Origin: Clostridia bacterium | GTDB lineage: Bacteria > Bacillota > Clostridia > UBA1381 | Reading direction: 5' to 3' | Assembly (NCBI GenBank): GCA_017420825.1 | Contig: JAFQNU010000120.1 | Location: 1 to 18,095 of the forward strand | DNA: 18,095 nt | Translations under genes and position numbers: made by a program | Notes under the pieces: model-generated | Seen by the model: only the letters and a program-made list of their open reading frames with translations | Database searches by the model: none | What the model was told of the DNA's origin: nothing | Part shown: positions 1 to 5,429 of the stretch, piece by piece | How positions within the stretch are numbered: position 1 is the first letter of the stretch | Layout of the letters: the number at the start of each line of letters is the position of its first letter

Positions 1-545
1 ACAAAAAGGTAATTTCTATTGTTGCCCGACTCGAAGATATAAAGGGACATGACTACTTTATACAGGCTGCAGATTTACTTTTAAAGCAGAATGTAGATGC
101 AGTATTTGTAATAGCAGGAACAGGCAGCTACGAACTACATTTAAAAGATTATGTAAAGTCTCTGAACCGAGAAAATGATATAATTTTTACAGGCTTTATT
201 TCTGACGTTGATAAGCTCATGAGCATAACAGATATACAGTGTAATGCTTCATACGGAACGGAAGCAACAAGTCTTGCTCTCTTAGAAGGTATGAGTCTTG
301 GTATTCCGGCAGTAGTATCTGATTTTGGAGGTAACCCCGGCGTTATCAAAAACGGAGAAAACGGATTTTTATTCCCCGAAAAAAATTCAGAGAAAATGGC
401 AGAGGCTATATATAAGCTTTATTCTGATAATGAGCTTTACAATAAAATGAGCCAAAGAGCTATTGAAATATTTAACAAAACCTTCACTGCACAGGCAATG
501 ACAGAAAATATAGAAAAGGTTTACCGAAAAGTAATTCAGGATTGA
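1..545 (+). CDS. GT4-family glycosyltransferase, C-terminal part
   Basis: This is the 3' part of a retaining glycosyltransferase (GT-B fold, family GT4), cut by the window edge; the reading frame is open from base 3. About 180 residues are visible. They begin with the family's second-domain strand (VISIVARLEDIKGHDYFI), followed by the VFVIAGTGS and IIFTGFISDVDKL segments. The sugar-nucleotide site then appears as E-ATSLALL-E (the E-x7-E motif), GIPAVVSDFGGNPGVI and NGFLFP. Such enzymes move a sugar from a nucleotide donor to a lipid or glycan acceptor at the cytoplasmic membrane face; donor and acceptor cannot be read here. The stop TGA at 543-545 lies 15 bases before the ATG of the next gene, so the two are probably co-transcribed. 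The operon probably belongs to a surface-polysaccharide locus extending upstream of the window; that is inference. Confidence 0.9.
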   Translation, partial: KKVISIVARLEDIKGHDYFIQAADLLLKQNVDAVFVIAGTGSYELHLKDYVKSLNRENDIIFTGFISDVDKLMSITDIQCNASYGTEATSLALLEGMSLGIPAVVSDFGGNPGVIKNGENGFLFPEKNSEKMAEAIYKLYSDNELYNKMSQRAIEIFNKTFTAQAMTENIEKVYRKVIQD

Positions 546-559
546 AAGGAAAAATAAAA

Positions 560-1027
560 ATGAAAAATAAAAAATTAACTTTTATAGATATTCTCATAAT
601 TGTTGTTGCTGTGGCGGCTCTTGTATTTGCAACACAATTCTTCACTCCCGAAAAGCCACAGGAGAACAGCAGTGTTGAATTTGTGGTAATGGTTAATTCT
701 CATAAGAAGGGACTTTTAGATAATGCCTCAGCAGGAGATATAGTTGTTATTGATTACACTGATAAATACAAGGCAGAAATCACCGACATAAAAACACAAA
801 ACTCAAAGGTAACAGTGTTGGATAACATAAGCAATAAGTATATTCTTAAAACCTCACCGCTTACCGAGGACACATATATTACATTAAAAGCTGATGCACA
901 GATAGGCGATAATGTCATAAAAATCGGAAACAGCTGTGTGAGAGTGGGTCAGCACTTTCCTGTAAGAGGAAAGGGATATACCACAGGCGGATATATAGTT
1001 GATATTATAAATGAACAGGAGGGTTAA
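560..1027 (+). CDS. DUF4330 family membrane-anchored protein (first copy)
   Basis: A 155-residue protein with a short basic N-terminus (MKNKKLTF), one membrane span (about residues 8-25, IDILIIVVAVAALVFA), and an external beta-rich domain ending in VRVGQHFPVRGKGY and a GYIVDI strand. This layout matches the DUF4330 family of clostridia, whose function is not known to me. I chose ATG 560 because AAAGGA at 545-550 lies nine bases upstream; a TTG at 542 is in frame but has no ribosome site. It follows a GT4 glycosyltransferase and precedes a paralogue, so a role in surface polysaccharide or envelope assembly is inferred from context only. Confidence 0.8.
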   Translation: MKNKKLTFIDILIIVVAVAALVFATQFFTPEKPQENSSVEFVVMVNSHKKGLLDNASAGDIVVIDYTDKYKAEITDIKTQNSKVTVLDNISNKYILKTSPLTEDTYITLKADAQIGDNVIKIGNSCVRVGQHFPVRGKGYTTGGYIVDIINEQEG

Positions 1028-1031
1028 TACG

Positions 1032-1517
1032 ATGGATAAGAACGGAAAATTATTTAATAAAATAAACATAATTGATTTTTGTGTTATATTACTTATCATT
1101 GTATTCATAATAGGTATCGGTATACGCCTTATGGGCAGTACCTCCGAGGATATTAAAACTCCTAAAACATTTGAATATACCGTTGAGGTATCAAACATCA
1201 GAGGTTATTCTGTTGATGCCTTAAAAAAGCTTGGTAATATAACCGATTCCTCAGGCGATATAATACTTGGTGAAATTATTTCTGTGGAAGATAAACCATA
1301 TATAACAGAACTTAATACTCTGAATGGAGAGATTATTGAATCGGTTATACCCGAAAAATACTCCTGTCTTGTAAAAATACAGACCACAGGAAACGAAAGT
1401 GATGAATTTTACTTTGACCCCAATGACACTGAATTATCAGTTGGCAAATCTGTAAATATAATTACCAAGTATGTTAATACTTCAGGCTTGATTAAGGCTT
1501 TACGTATTGTAGAATAA
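1032..1517 (+). CDS. DUF4330 family membrane-anchored protein (second copy)
   Basis: A 161-residue paralogue of the preceding gene: basic start (MDKNGKLFNKINI), one membrane span (about 14-34, IDFCVILLIIVFIIGIGIRL), then a beta-rich extracytoplasmic domain ending with VGKSVNIITKY and a final hydrophobic strand. The start at ATG 1032 is set by AGGAGGG at 1017-1023, which sits inside the last codons of the first copy; ATG 1011 is in frame but lies upstream of that site. The tight spacing suggests translational coupling and perhaps a heteromeric partnership of the two proteins. The family is DUF4330 by architecture; function is unknown. Transcription probably ends at the hairpin just downstream. 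Confidence 0.8.
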   Translation: MDKNGKLFNKINIIDFCVILLIIVFIIGIGIRLMGSTSEDIKTPKTFEYTVEVSNIRGYSVDALKKLGNITDSSGDIILGEIISVEDKPYITELNTLNGEIIESVIPEKYSCLVKIQTTGNESDEFYFDPNDTELSVGKSVNIITKYVNTSGLIKALRIVE

Positions 1518-1527
1518 ATATATTAAT

Positions 1528-1559
1528 AAGGGACATTATTGCGAAATAATGTCCCTTTT
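1528..1559 (+). terminator. Rho-independent terminator
   Basis: A perfect 13-bp stem (1528-1540 with 1545-1557, core AGGGACATTATT) closes on a GCGA tetraloop of the GNRA type and runs into TTTT. It lies just after the second DUF4330 gene and before a separate promoter, so it ends the glycosyltransferase-DUF4330 operon. Confidence 0.9.
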
Positions 1560-1581
1560 GCATATTGTTTCAAATTAGTTA

Positions 1582-1610
1582 TTGACACACTTTTTAATAT
1601 ATGATAAAAT
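1582..1610 (+). promoter_or_regulatory. Sigma-A promoter for the XRE-cupin/acyl-CoA ligase pair
   Basis: TTGACA at 1582-1587, a 17-base spacer and TAAAAT at 1605-1610, with an extended -10 TG at 1602-1603. The start site should be near 1617, giving a leader of about 35 bases. No other promoter is evident before the acyl-CoA ligase gene. Confidence 0.85.
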
Positions 1611-1650
1611 GATATTATAGGAATAGTATTGTCATGAAAGGAAGATATAC

Positions 1651-2199
1651 ATGGATGAAATCAGAGAAATTGCTCATCGTATAAAAGAATTGCGTGAAAT
1701 ATGCGGATACACCGCAGACGAGATTGCAAATGAATTGAAAATTGATAGCGATTTATATAATGCCTATGAAGAAAACGGAAAGGATATTCCCATTAGTGTG
1801 ATATATCATCTTGCAAAGCTTTATAAAGTTGACTTTTCAGAATTGATTACAGGCACTTCTGCAAAGCTTAATACATATCAGGTCGTCCGTGCAGGAGAGG
1901 GGCTTGTGTCAGACCGTTATCCCGGATACATCTTCTCTGACTTAGCATACAGATTTTCAAAAAAAATGATGCAACCGTTTATTGTAACTCTTGACCCGTC
2001 GGATAAGGCCGCTGAATTAGTTACTCACAACGGCGAAGAATTTAACTTGGTTTTGGAAGGTACAATTATTCTTACATTTGCAGACCAGACAATTGAGCTG
2101 AACAAAGGGGACAGCATATATTTTAATCCGTCATACCCACACGGACAAAGATGCGGTTCAACAACTCCTGCAACCTTCCTCACTATGATTTGCGAATAA
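1651..2199 (+). CDS. XRE-family regulator with C-terminal cupin domain
   Basis: A 182-residue cytoplasmic DNA-binding protein. Residues about 7-62 form an XRE/Cro-type helix-turn-helix (IKELREICGYTADEIANEL ... VIYHLAKLYKVDFSEL). Residues about 110-182 form a cupin barrel: first motif around VTHNGEEFNLVLEG and second motif GDSIYFNPSYPHG. The first cupin motif has one His and paired Glu rather than the full H-x-H set, so metal binding is uncertain and the barrel may bind a small ligand. This architecture is widespread in Firmicutes, often next to a metabolic gene. AAAGGAAG at 1637-1644 supports the ATG. The ligase gene starts 36 bases downstream, so this protein probably senses a substrate or product of that enzyme and may also control its own promoter; that is inference. 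Confidence 0.88.
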   Translation: MDEIREIAHRIKELREICGYTADEIANELKIDSDLYNAYEENGKDIPISVIYHLAKLYKVDFSELITGTSAKLNTYQVVRAGEGLVSDRYPGYIFSDLAYRFSKKMMQPFIVTLDPSDKAAELVTHNGEEFNLVLEGTIILTFADQTIELNKGDSIYFNPSYPHGQRCGSTTPATFLTMICE

Positions 2200-2235
2200 A
2201 TTTTGGCACGCACATATGAAAGGACGAATTACATA

Positions 2236-3900
2236 ATGTTAGAAAAATACTTACCAAGAATGGATTTTAATTCATACGAGGATTTTAAAGAAAATTACAA
2301 AGTAAACACTCCTGATAACTTCAACTTCGGATTTGATATAGTTGACGGTTGGGCGAAGGAACAGAAGGATTACAGAGCATTGGTATGGTGTAATGACCAT
2401 AATGATGAAAAAATATTTACATTTGAGGATATGAGCAAGCTCAGTAACAAGGCGGCAAACTTTTTTAAAGCAAAGGGTTTGAAAAAGGGTTCTGTTGTAA
2501 TGCTTATATTAAGACGTCGTTGGGAATATTGGGTATGTGCCACTGCACTGATAAAGCTCGGAGTTATTGTTATACCCGGAACTCTACAGCTCACAAAAAA
2601 AGATATTGCATACAGAGCCAATGCGGCAAACATTGAAATGTTTATATGTATAAATGATGATTATGTTGTTTCGCAAATGGAGCTTGCACTTCCCGAAATG
2701 CCGTGTGTTAAAAATATAGGTCTTGTTGGTGATATAGACAGAGACGGTTGGTTTAACTTCAACAGGGAATTTGAGAAATATTCAGATGTGCTTGAACGTC
2801 CCACAGGTGATGATGCAACAAAATCTACCGACATAATGCAAATATATTTTACATCAGGTACAACAGGTATGCCAAAAATGGTTATGCACAACTACCTGCA
2901 CCCATTAGGTCATATAGTAACCGCTAAGTATTGGCAAAAAGTACAGGAAAATAAATTACACATGAGTGTATCCGACTCAGGTTGGGCAAAATTTGGTTGG
3001 GGTAAGATTTACGGTCAATGGTGTTGCGGCGCAACAATATTTGCCTATGACATGGACAAATTTGTTCCTAAAAAGCTGTTACAGGTAATGCAGGATTACA
3101 AGCTTACTACCTTCTGTGCACCTCCTACAATGTATCGTTTCATGCTTCAGGAAAATGTTGCTGATTATGATTTGTCAAGCATACAAAACTGGGCAACTGC
3201 AGGAGAGCCGTTAAATCCCGAAGTATTTAATCAATGGTATGAATTAACAGGCGGAAAAATACATACAGGCTTTGGTCAGACTGAAGGAACAGTATTATGC
3301 GCTGATTTTGAGTGGTTTGAACCTATACCCGGAGCTATGGGTAAGCCATCCCCCATCTATGATTTAAGACTTTTAAACGATGAGGGCAAGGTTTGTGAAA
3401 GCGGCGAAGAGGGCGAGATTGTGATTTGTGATGTTATCAAAAACCCACCTGTCGGACTATTTGTCGGCTACTATAAAAATGATGAACAAACAAATGAAGC
3501 GCTCGGCACAGGTAATTATAACCTCAAGGATGTTGCATGGAAGGATAATTCCGGCTACCTTTGGTTTGTTGGCAGACATGATGATGTTATAAAATGTTCC
3601 GGTTACAGAATAGGACCATTTGAGGTTGAAAGTGCTTTAATTGAACACCCTGCCGTTATTGAGTGTGCTATTACAGCCGCGCCCGACCCGATAAGAGGTC
3701 AGGTAGTAAAGGCAACAATCGTTTTGGCTAAAGGTTATACACCGTCAGATGAGCTTATAAAAGAACTACAAAATCATGTTAAAAAAGCAACTGCACCATA
3801 TAAATATCCGAGAATTGTGGAATTTGTAGATGAATTACCAAAAACTCTTGGTGGTAAAATTAAACGTGCAGAAATAAGAAATAATGACGCAGATAAATAA
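2236..3900 (+). CDS. AMP-forming acyl-CoA synthetase/ligase
   Basis: A 554-residue ANL-superfamily enzyme that activates a carboxylic acid with ATP to an acyl-adenylate and passes it to CoA. Visible motifs: the phosphate-binding TSGTTGMPK (206-214), the adenine/aryl site GFGQTE (345-350), the hinge GRHDDVIKCSGYRIGPFEVE (from 446), and the C-terminal catalytic lysine in LGGKIKR (K541). Overall layout resembles the medium-chain (ACSM-like) and acetyl/propionyl groups; the acid used cannot be fixed from motifs. ATG 2236 is preferred because AAAGGA at 2219-2224 precedes it; a TTG at 2203 in the same frame lies upstream of this site. It is co-transcribed with the XRE-cupin gene. I see no clear U-tract terminator after it. 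Confidence 0.9.
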   Translation: MLEKYLPRMDFNSYEDFKENYKVNTPDNFNFGFDIVDGWAKEQKDYRALVWCNDHNDEKIFTFEDMSKLSNKAANFFKAKGLKKGSVVMLILRRRWEYWVCATALIKLGVIVIPGTLQLTKKDIAYRANAANIEMFICINDDYVVSQMELALPEMPCVKNIGLVGDIDRDGWFNFNREFEKYSDVLERPTGDDATKSTDIMQIYFTSGTTGMPKMVMHNYLHPLGHIVTAKYWQKVQENKLHMSVSDSGWAKFGWGKIYGQWCCGATIFAYDMDKFVPKKLLQVMQDYKLTTFCAPPTMYRFMLQENVADYDLSSIQNWATAGEPLNPEVFNQWYELTGGKIHTGFGQTEGTVLCADFEWFEPIPGAMGKPSPIYDLRLLNDEGKVCESGEEGEIVICDVIKNPPVGLFVGYYKNDEQTNEALGTGNYNLKDVAWKDNSGYLWFVGRHDDVIKCSGYRIGPFEVESALIEHPAVIECAITAAPDPIRGQVVKATIVLAKGYTPSDELIKELQNHVKKATAPYKYPRIVEFVDELPKTLGGKIKRAEIRNNDADK

Positions 3901-3923
3901 CAAATTTTAATGGGGCTGGTTCG

Positions 3924-3950
3924 GAATTACCCAGTTAATTACTGTAATTC
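3924..3950. repeat. Short inverted repeat after the acyl-CoA ligase gene
   Basis: GAATTAC (3924-3930) and GTAATTC (3944-3950) form a 7-bp inverted repeat, with AGT/ACT able to pair inside the 13-base loop. No T-run follows on either strand, so it is not a convincing terminator. Apart from this and an isolated TATAAT at 4011-4016 with no matching -35, I see nothing in 3901-4054. Confidence 0.4.
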
Positions 3951-4054
3951 TTGCCGATAAAATTCATGAACATAATCTTATCATTACAAAAAAGACAGTC
4001 CATATAAAAATATAATAAACAGTATAGGCTAAATTGTATTTTTTATGTGCCATT

Positions 4055-4441
4055 ATGTAGACAATTAAAGAGGTTGTTGACCCGATTGCATTAGGAGCAA
4101 AGGTTGTAGACGTTAAGGACAGAGACTGTTGCTGTGATGATGATTTTGACCTTGCAAGTGTACCTGAATCTGTATGCAGAGTATTTGGTGAAAACCTCAT
4201 ACTCGGCGGCGAAGAGAAAAGAGTATTTGTTTCAATCGGTATATTCTCTATTGTAAAGCTGGAGCGTCGTGTTCAGCTGCTCATCCCTGCATATGATTTC
4301 TGTGTTCCGCAAAAAGAATGCATAGGTGCAACAGATGACAACCCATGTGATTTATTTGAAAGAATATCCTTCCCGGTTGATGAATTTTTCCCTCCTGAAA
4401 GATGCGAATTTACAGATGACAATAATAATTGCGGCTGCTAA
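4055..4441 (+). pseudogene. Cysteine-rich protein remnant, TAG at second codon
   Basis: The frame ending at TAA 4439-4441 encodes 126 clean residues (TIKEVVDPIALGAKVVDV ... CGC) with ten cysteines, including CCC followed by DDD, and a well-formed hydrophobic core (RVFVSIGIFSIVKLE, RVQLLIPAYDFC). The composition looks like real protein. The frame opens with ATG at 4055 immediately followed by TAG at 4058, and there is no ATG, GTG or TTG for more than 60 codons after the stop. No ribosome site precedes 4055. TAG ends several intact neighbours (transporter, AraC regulator, YhbY), so it is unlikely to be reassigned. The simplest reading is loss of the 5' end or a nonsense mutation. I half-recognise a clostridial cysteine-rich family, possibly related to spore coat or exosporium proteins, but cannot name it with confidence. 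Confidence 0.6.
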
Positions 4442-4452
4442 AACAGCCAAAA

Positions 4453-4495
4453 ACAGTAACAGACGGCGTTTAGTCGTCTGTTATTGTTATATTTT
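4453..4495 (+). terminator. Rho-independent terminator
   Basis: A 13-bp stem with one G-T pair (4453-4465 with 4475-4487, core TAACAGACG/CGTCTGTTA) closes on a nine-base loop and is followed by a T-rich tail (TATATTTT). It lies 12 bases after the stop of the cysteine-rich remnant. An intact terminator suggests that gene was once, or still is, transcribed. Confidence 0.8.
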
Positions 4496-4566
4496 GTCGA
4501 ATTTTGGCATACGATTATTGGAATATTTTATTAAAAATACTTTACTTATGTAAAATTTTGTGGTAT

Positions 4567-4572
4567 TATAAT
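4567..4572 (+). promoter_or_regulatory. -10 box for the structured RNA
   Basis: A consensus TATAAT lies four bases before the closing stem of the predicted RNA, which would put the start site at about 4578-4580, at or just inside the base of that stem. The -35 is weak: TTTACT at 4541-4546 would need a 20-base spacer. Confidence 0.6.
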
Positions 4573-4575
4573 AGT

Positions 4576-4778
4576 GCAACTCATAGATGGGGTACTTATA
4601 CCCTTATCTTCAAAAAAAGAATAAAAAGGCTCATGGTATCAAACTGTAAAAAGGCTGATACCCCGGTTTTCATAACCTGAGCTTTCTTATTCTTGAAGTT
4701 GCGGTCTATGAGTTGCAAAATAATCGGGGCGATACGCTTTTTTGTGTGTAGCTCCATTGCGTAGCTACACATTTTTTA
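4576..4778 (+). ncRNA. Structured non-coding RNA, class unknown (6S-like layout possible)
   Basis: No coding frame fits this stretch, but it folds well. A 12-bp closing stem (4576-4587 with 4705-4716) encloses a GGGTA-CTTA-TACCC hairpin (4590-4603). A long inner arm follows (4608-4611 with 4695-4698; 4617-4624 with 4687-4694; 4626-4633 with 4678-4685). The arm ends in a three-way junction of two hairpins, GGTATCA/TGATACC (4635-4641 with 4656-4662) and GGTT/AACC (4665-4668 with 4674-4677). The -10 box sits directly upstream and a terminator downstream. A closing stem, asymmetric bubble and long interrupted arm at roughly 140-200 nt resemble 6S RNA. Other clostridial structured RNAs such as the raiA motif remain open, as does a leader for the next gene. 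The RNA call is fairly secure; the class is not. Confidence 0.6.
4745..4777 (+). terminator. Rho-independent terminator of the structured RNA
   Basis: TGTGTAGCT (4745-4753) pairs with AGCTACACA (4763-4771), nine base pairs with a nine-base loop, followed by TTTTTT at 4772-4777. It ends the structured RNA and separates it from, or attenuates expression of, the small gene starting 35 bases later. Confidence 0.85.
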
Positions 4779-4811
4779 TTATATTTAAAACAAAAGCAGG
4801 AGGTATTAAAA

Positions 4812-5057
4812 ATGGAAGATTTAAGAGAGCTTTATCTTGAAACACTTGAAGCAATACAGGATGAAATTTCACAAACCCACGAATACAAGCAATACATACA
4901 AGCCGTTAACAGCTTTAAGGCAAAGCTTGATGAGCAGCAGCTCTTTGAATTTGAAATGCTCATGGATACAATGAACGAGTGGCATGATGATGAGTGTTTT
5001 TCTAACTTTGTTAAGGGTTTTTATGAAGGTTTTAACAAAGAACCGACATTGAATTAA
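4812..5057 (+). CDS. Small acidic protein, DUF6809-like
   Basis: An 81-residue, strongly acidic, probably all-helical cytoplasmic protein with no membrane span. AGGAGGT at 4798-4804 lies seven bases before the ATG, an ideal ribosome site. The pattern of an N-terminal LYLETLEAIQ helix, a central Tyr/Lys-rich segment, EQQLFEFEMLMDTMNEW and a C-terminal FVKGFYEGF resembles the small DUF6809 proteins of clostridia, many of them on mobile elements; I make this link from memory of the pattern and am not certain. Function is unknown. No separate promoter is seen, so it may depend on read-through of the terminator just upstream, which would make the structured RNA its leader. Confidence 0.7.
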   Translation: MEDLRELYLETLEAIQDEISQTHEYKQYIQAVNSFKAKLDEQQLFEFEMLMDTMNEWHDDECFSNFVKGFYEGFNKEPTLN

Positions 5058-5064
5058 TTAAATA

Positions 5065-5105
5065 TTACAATTGTAAACGAGGTGCTGCGTCAGCAGTACC
5101 CCGTT
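5065..5105 (+). repeat. Palindrome and strong hairpin
   Basis: A perfect palindrome TTACAATTGTAA (5065-5076) is followed at once by a hairpin: AACG/CGTT (5076-5079 with 5102-5105), one mismatch, then GGTGCTGC/GCAGTACC (5081-5088 with 5093-5100, one G-T pair) around a GTCA loop. There is no T-run on either side, so it is not an ordinary terminator. Its apex, CTGCGTCAGCAG (5085-5096), recurs with one change at 5166-5177. Confidence 0.6.
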
Positions 5106-5163
5106 ATCCGTTTCCAAAAAAAAATAAAACCCCATATAAACCGTGAATACAGTCAGTTTTCTT

Positions 5164-5179
5164 ACCTGCGTTAGCAGGT
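5164..5179 (+). repeat. Second CTGCGTYAGCAG hairpin
   Basis: ACCTGC/GCAGGT (5164-5169 with 5174-5179) around a GTTA loop. The apex CTGCGTTAGCAG differs by one base from 5085-5096, 81 bases upstream. The flanks differ, so the shared part is the hairpin itself. Confidence 0.6.
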
Positions 5180-5238
5180 GGGTCGTAACCTTTGTACATT
5201 ATAAGTCCACTGGCATTCCGTAAGGAAAGGAGGCATTT

Positions 5239-5334
5239 ATGCCACACAAAGAGTATACATCCCGTTTAAGAAGTGTTGGTAAAAAAATGACCTTACACGT
5301 GAGTCACAGGGTTGAATTTCATCTGTTATTATAA
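5239..5334 (+). CDS. 31-residue basic ORF with ideal ribosome site
   Basis: AAAGGAGG (5226-5233) lies five bases before ATG 5239, and the frame runs 31 codons to TAA 5332-5334. The product is basic, beginning MPHKEYTSRLRSVGKK and ending VEFHLLL. The ribosome site is as good as any in the window, which is the main evidence for translation. GGCAT (5233-5237) and ATGCC (5239-5243) could form a small hairpin over the start codon, and TTCC/GGAA (5216-5219 with 5224-5227) another just upstream, so initiation may be structure-controlled. It could be a leader peptide, a small functional protein, or the N-terminal stub of a decayed gene. I do not recognise a family. Confidence 0.4.
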   Translation: MPHKEYTSRLRSVGKKMTLHVSHRVEFHLLL

Positions 5335-5381
5335 TACCACATTATTGTTAAAATATCAATAGTATTTTGAAATTTTTGAGA

Positions 5382-5421
5382 GAAAAATTTTGGCTCTCAA
5401 ATACATCTGTAATCTGAGAGC
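5382..5421 (-). terminator. Terminator of the PocR-AraC/transporter/beta-helix operon
   Basis: On the minus strand GCTCTCA (5421-5415) pairs with TGAGAGC (5399-5393) around a 15-base loop, then the sequence runs CAAAATTTTT. It lies just past the stop of the beta-helix gene. The loop is long, so the call is moderate. Confidence 0.6.
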
Positions 5422-5429
5422 TTTAAACC

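Noticed and set aside
542..559. TTG start for the first DUF4330 gene
   Set aside because: No ribosome site upstream; AAAGGA is correctly placed for ATG 560.
3924..3950. Terminator of the acyl-CoA ligase gene
   Set aside because: The stem is AT-rich and no T-run follows on either strand.
3910..3960. 16-codon ORF (MGLVRNYPVNYCNSCR) after the acyl-CoA ligase
   Set aside because: No ribosome site; it lies over the inverted repeat and is expected by chance.
4058..4060. TAG recoded as an amino acid
   Set aside because: TAG terminates the transporter, AraC and YhbY genes cleanly, so reassignment is unlikely.
3964..4200. Minus-strand ORF over the cysteine-rich remnant
   Set aside because: Antisense shadow with low-complexity Ser/Gln/Thr content; the plus-strand frame has the protein-like composition.
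4326..4553. 75-codon plus-strand ORF
   Set aside because: Runs across the cysteine-rich frame and through a terminator; no ribosome site.
4576..4778. T-box, SAM, TPP, cobalamin, lysine or c-di-AMP riboswitch, tmRNA, SRP RNA or RNase P RNA
   Set aside because: None of the conserved core sequences I know for these classes is present.
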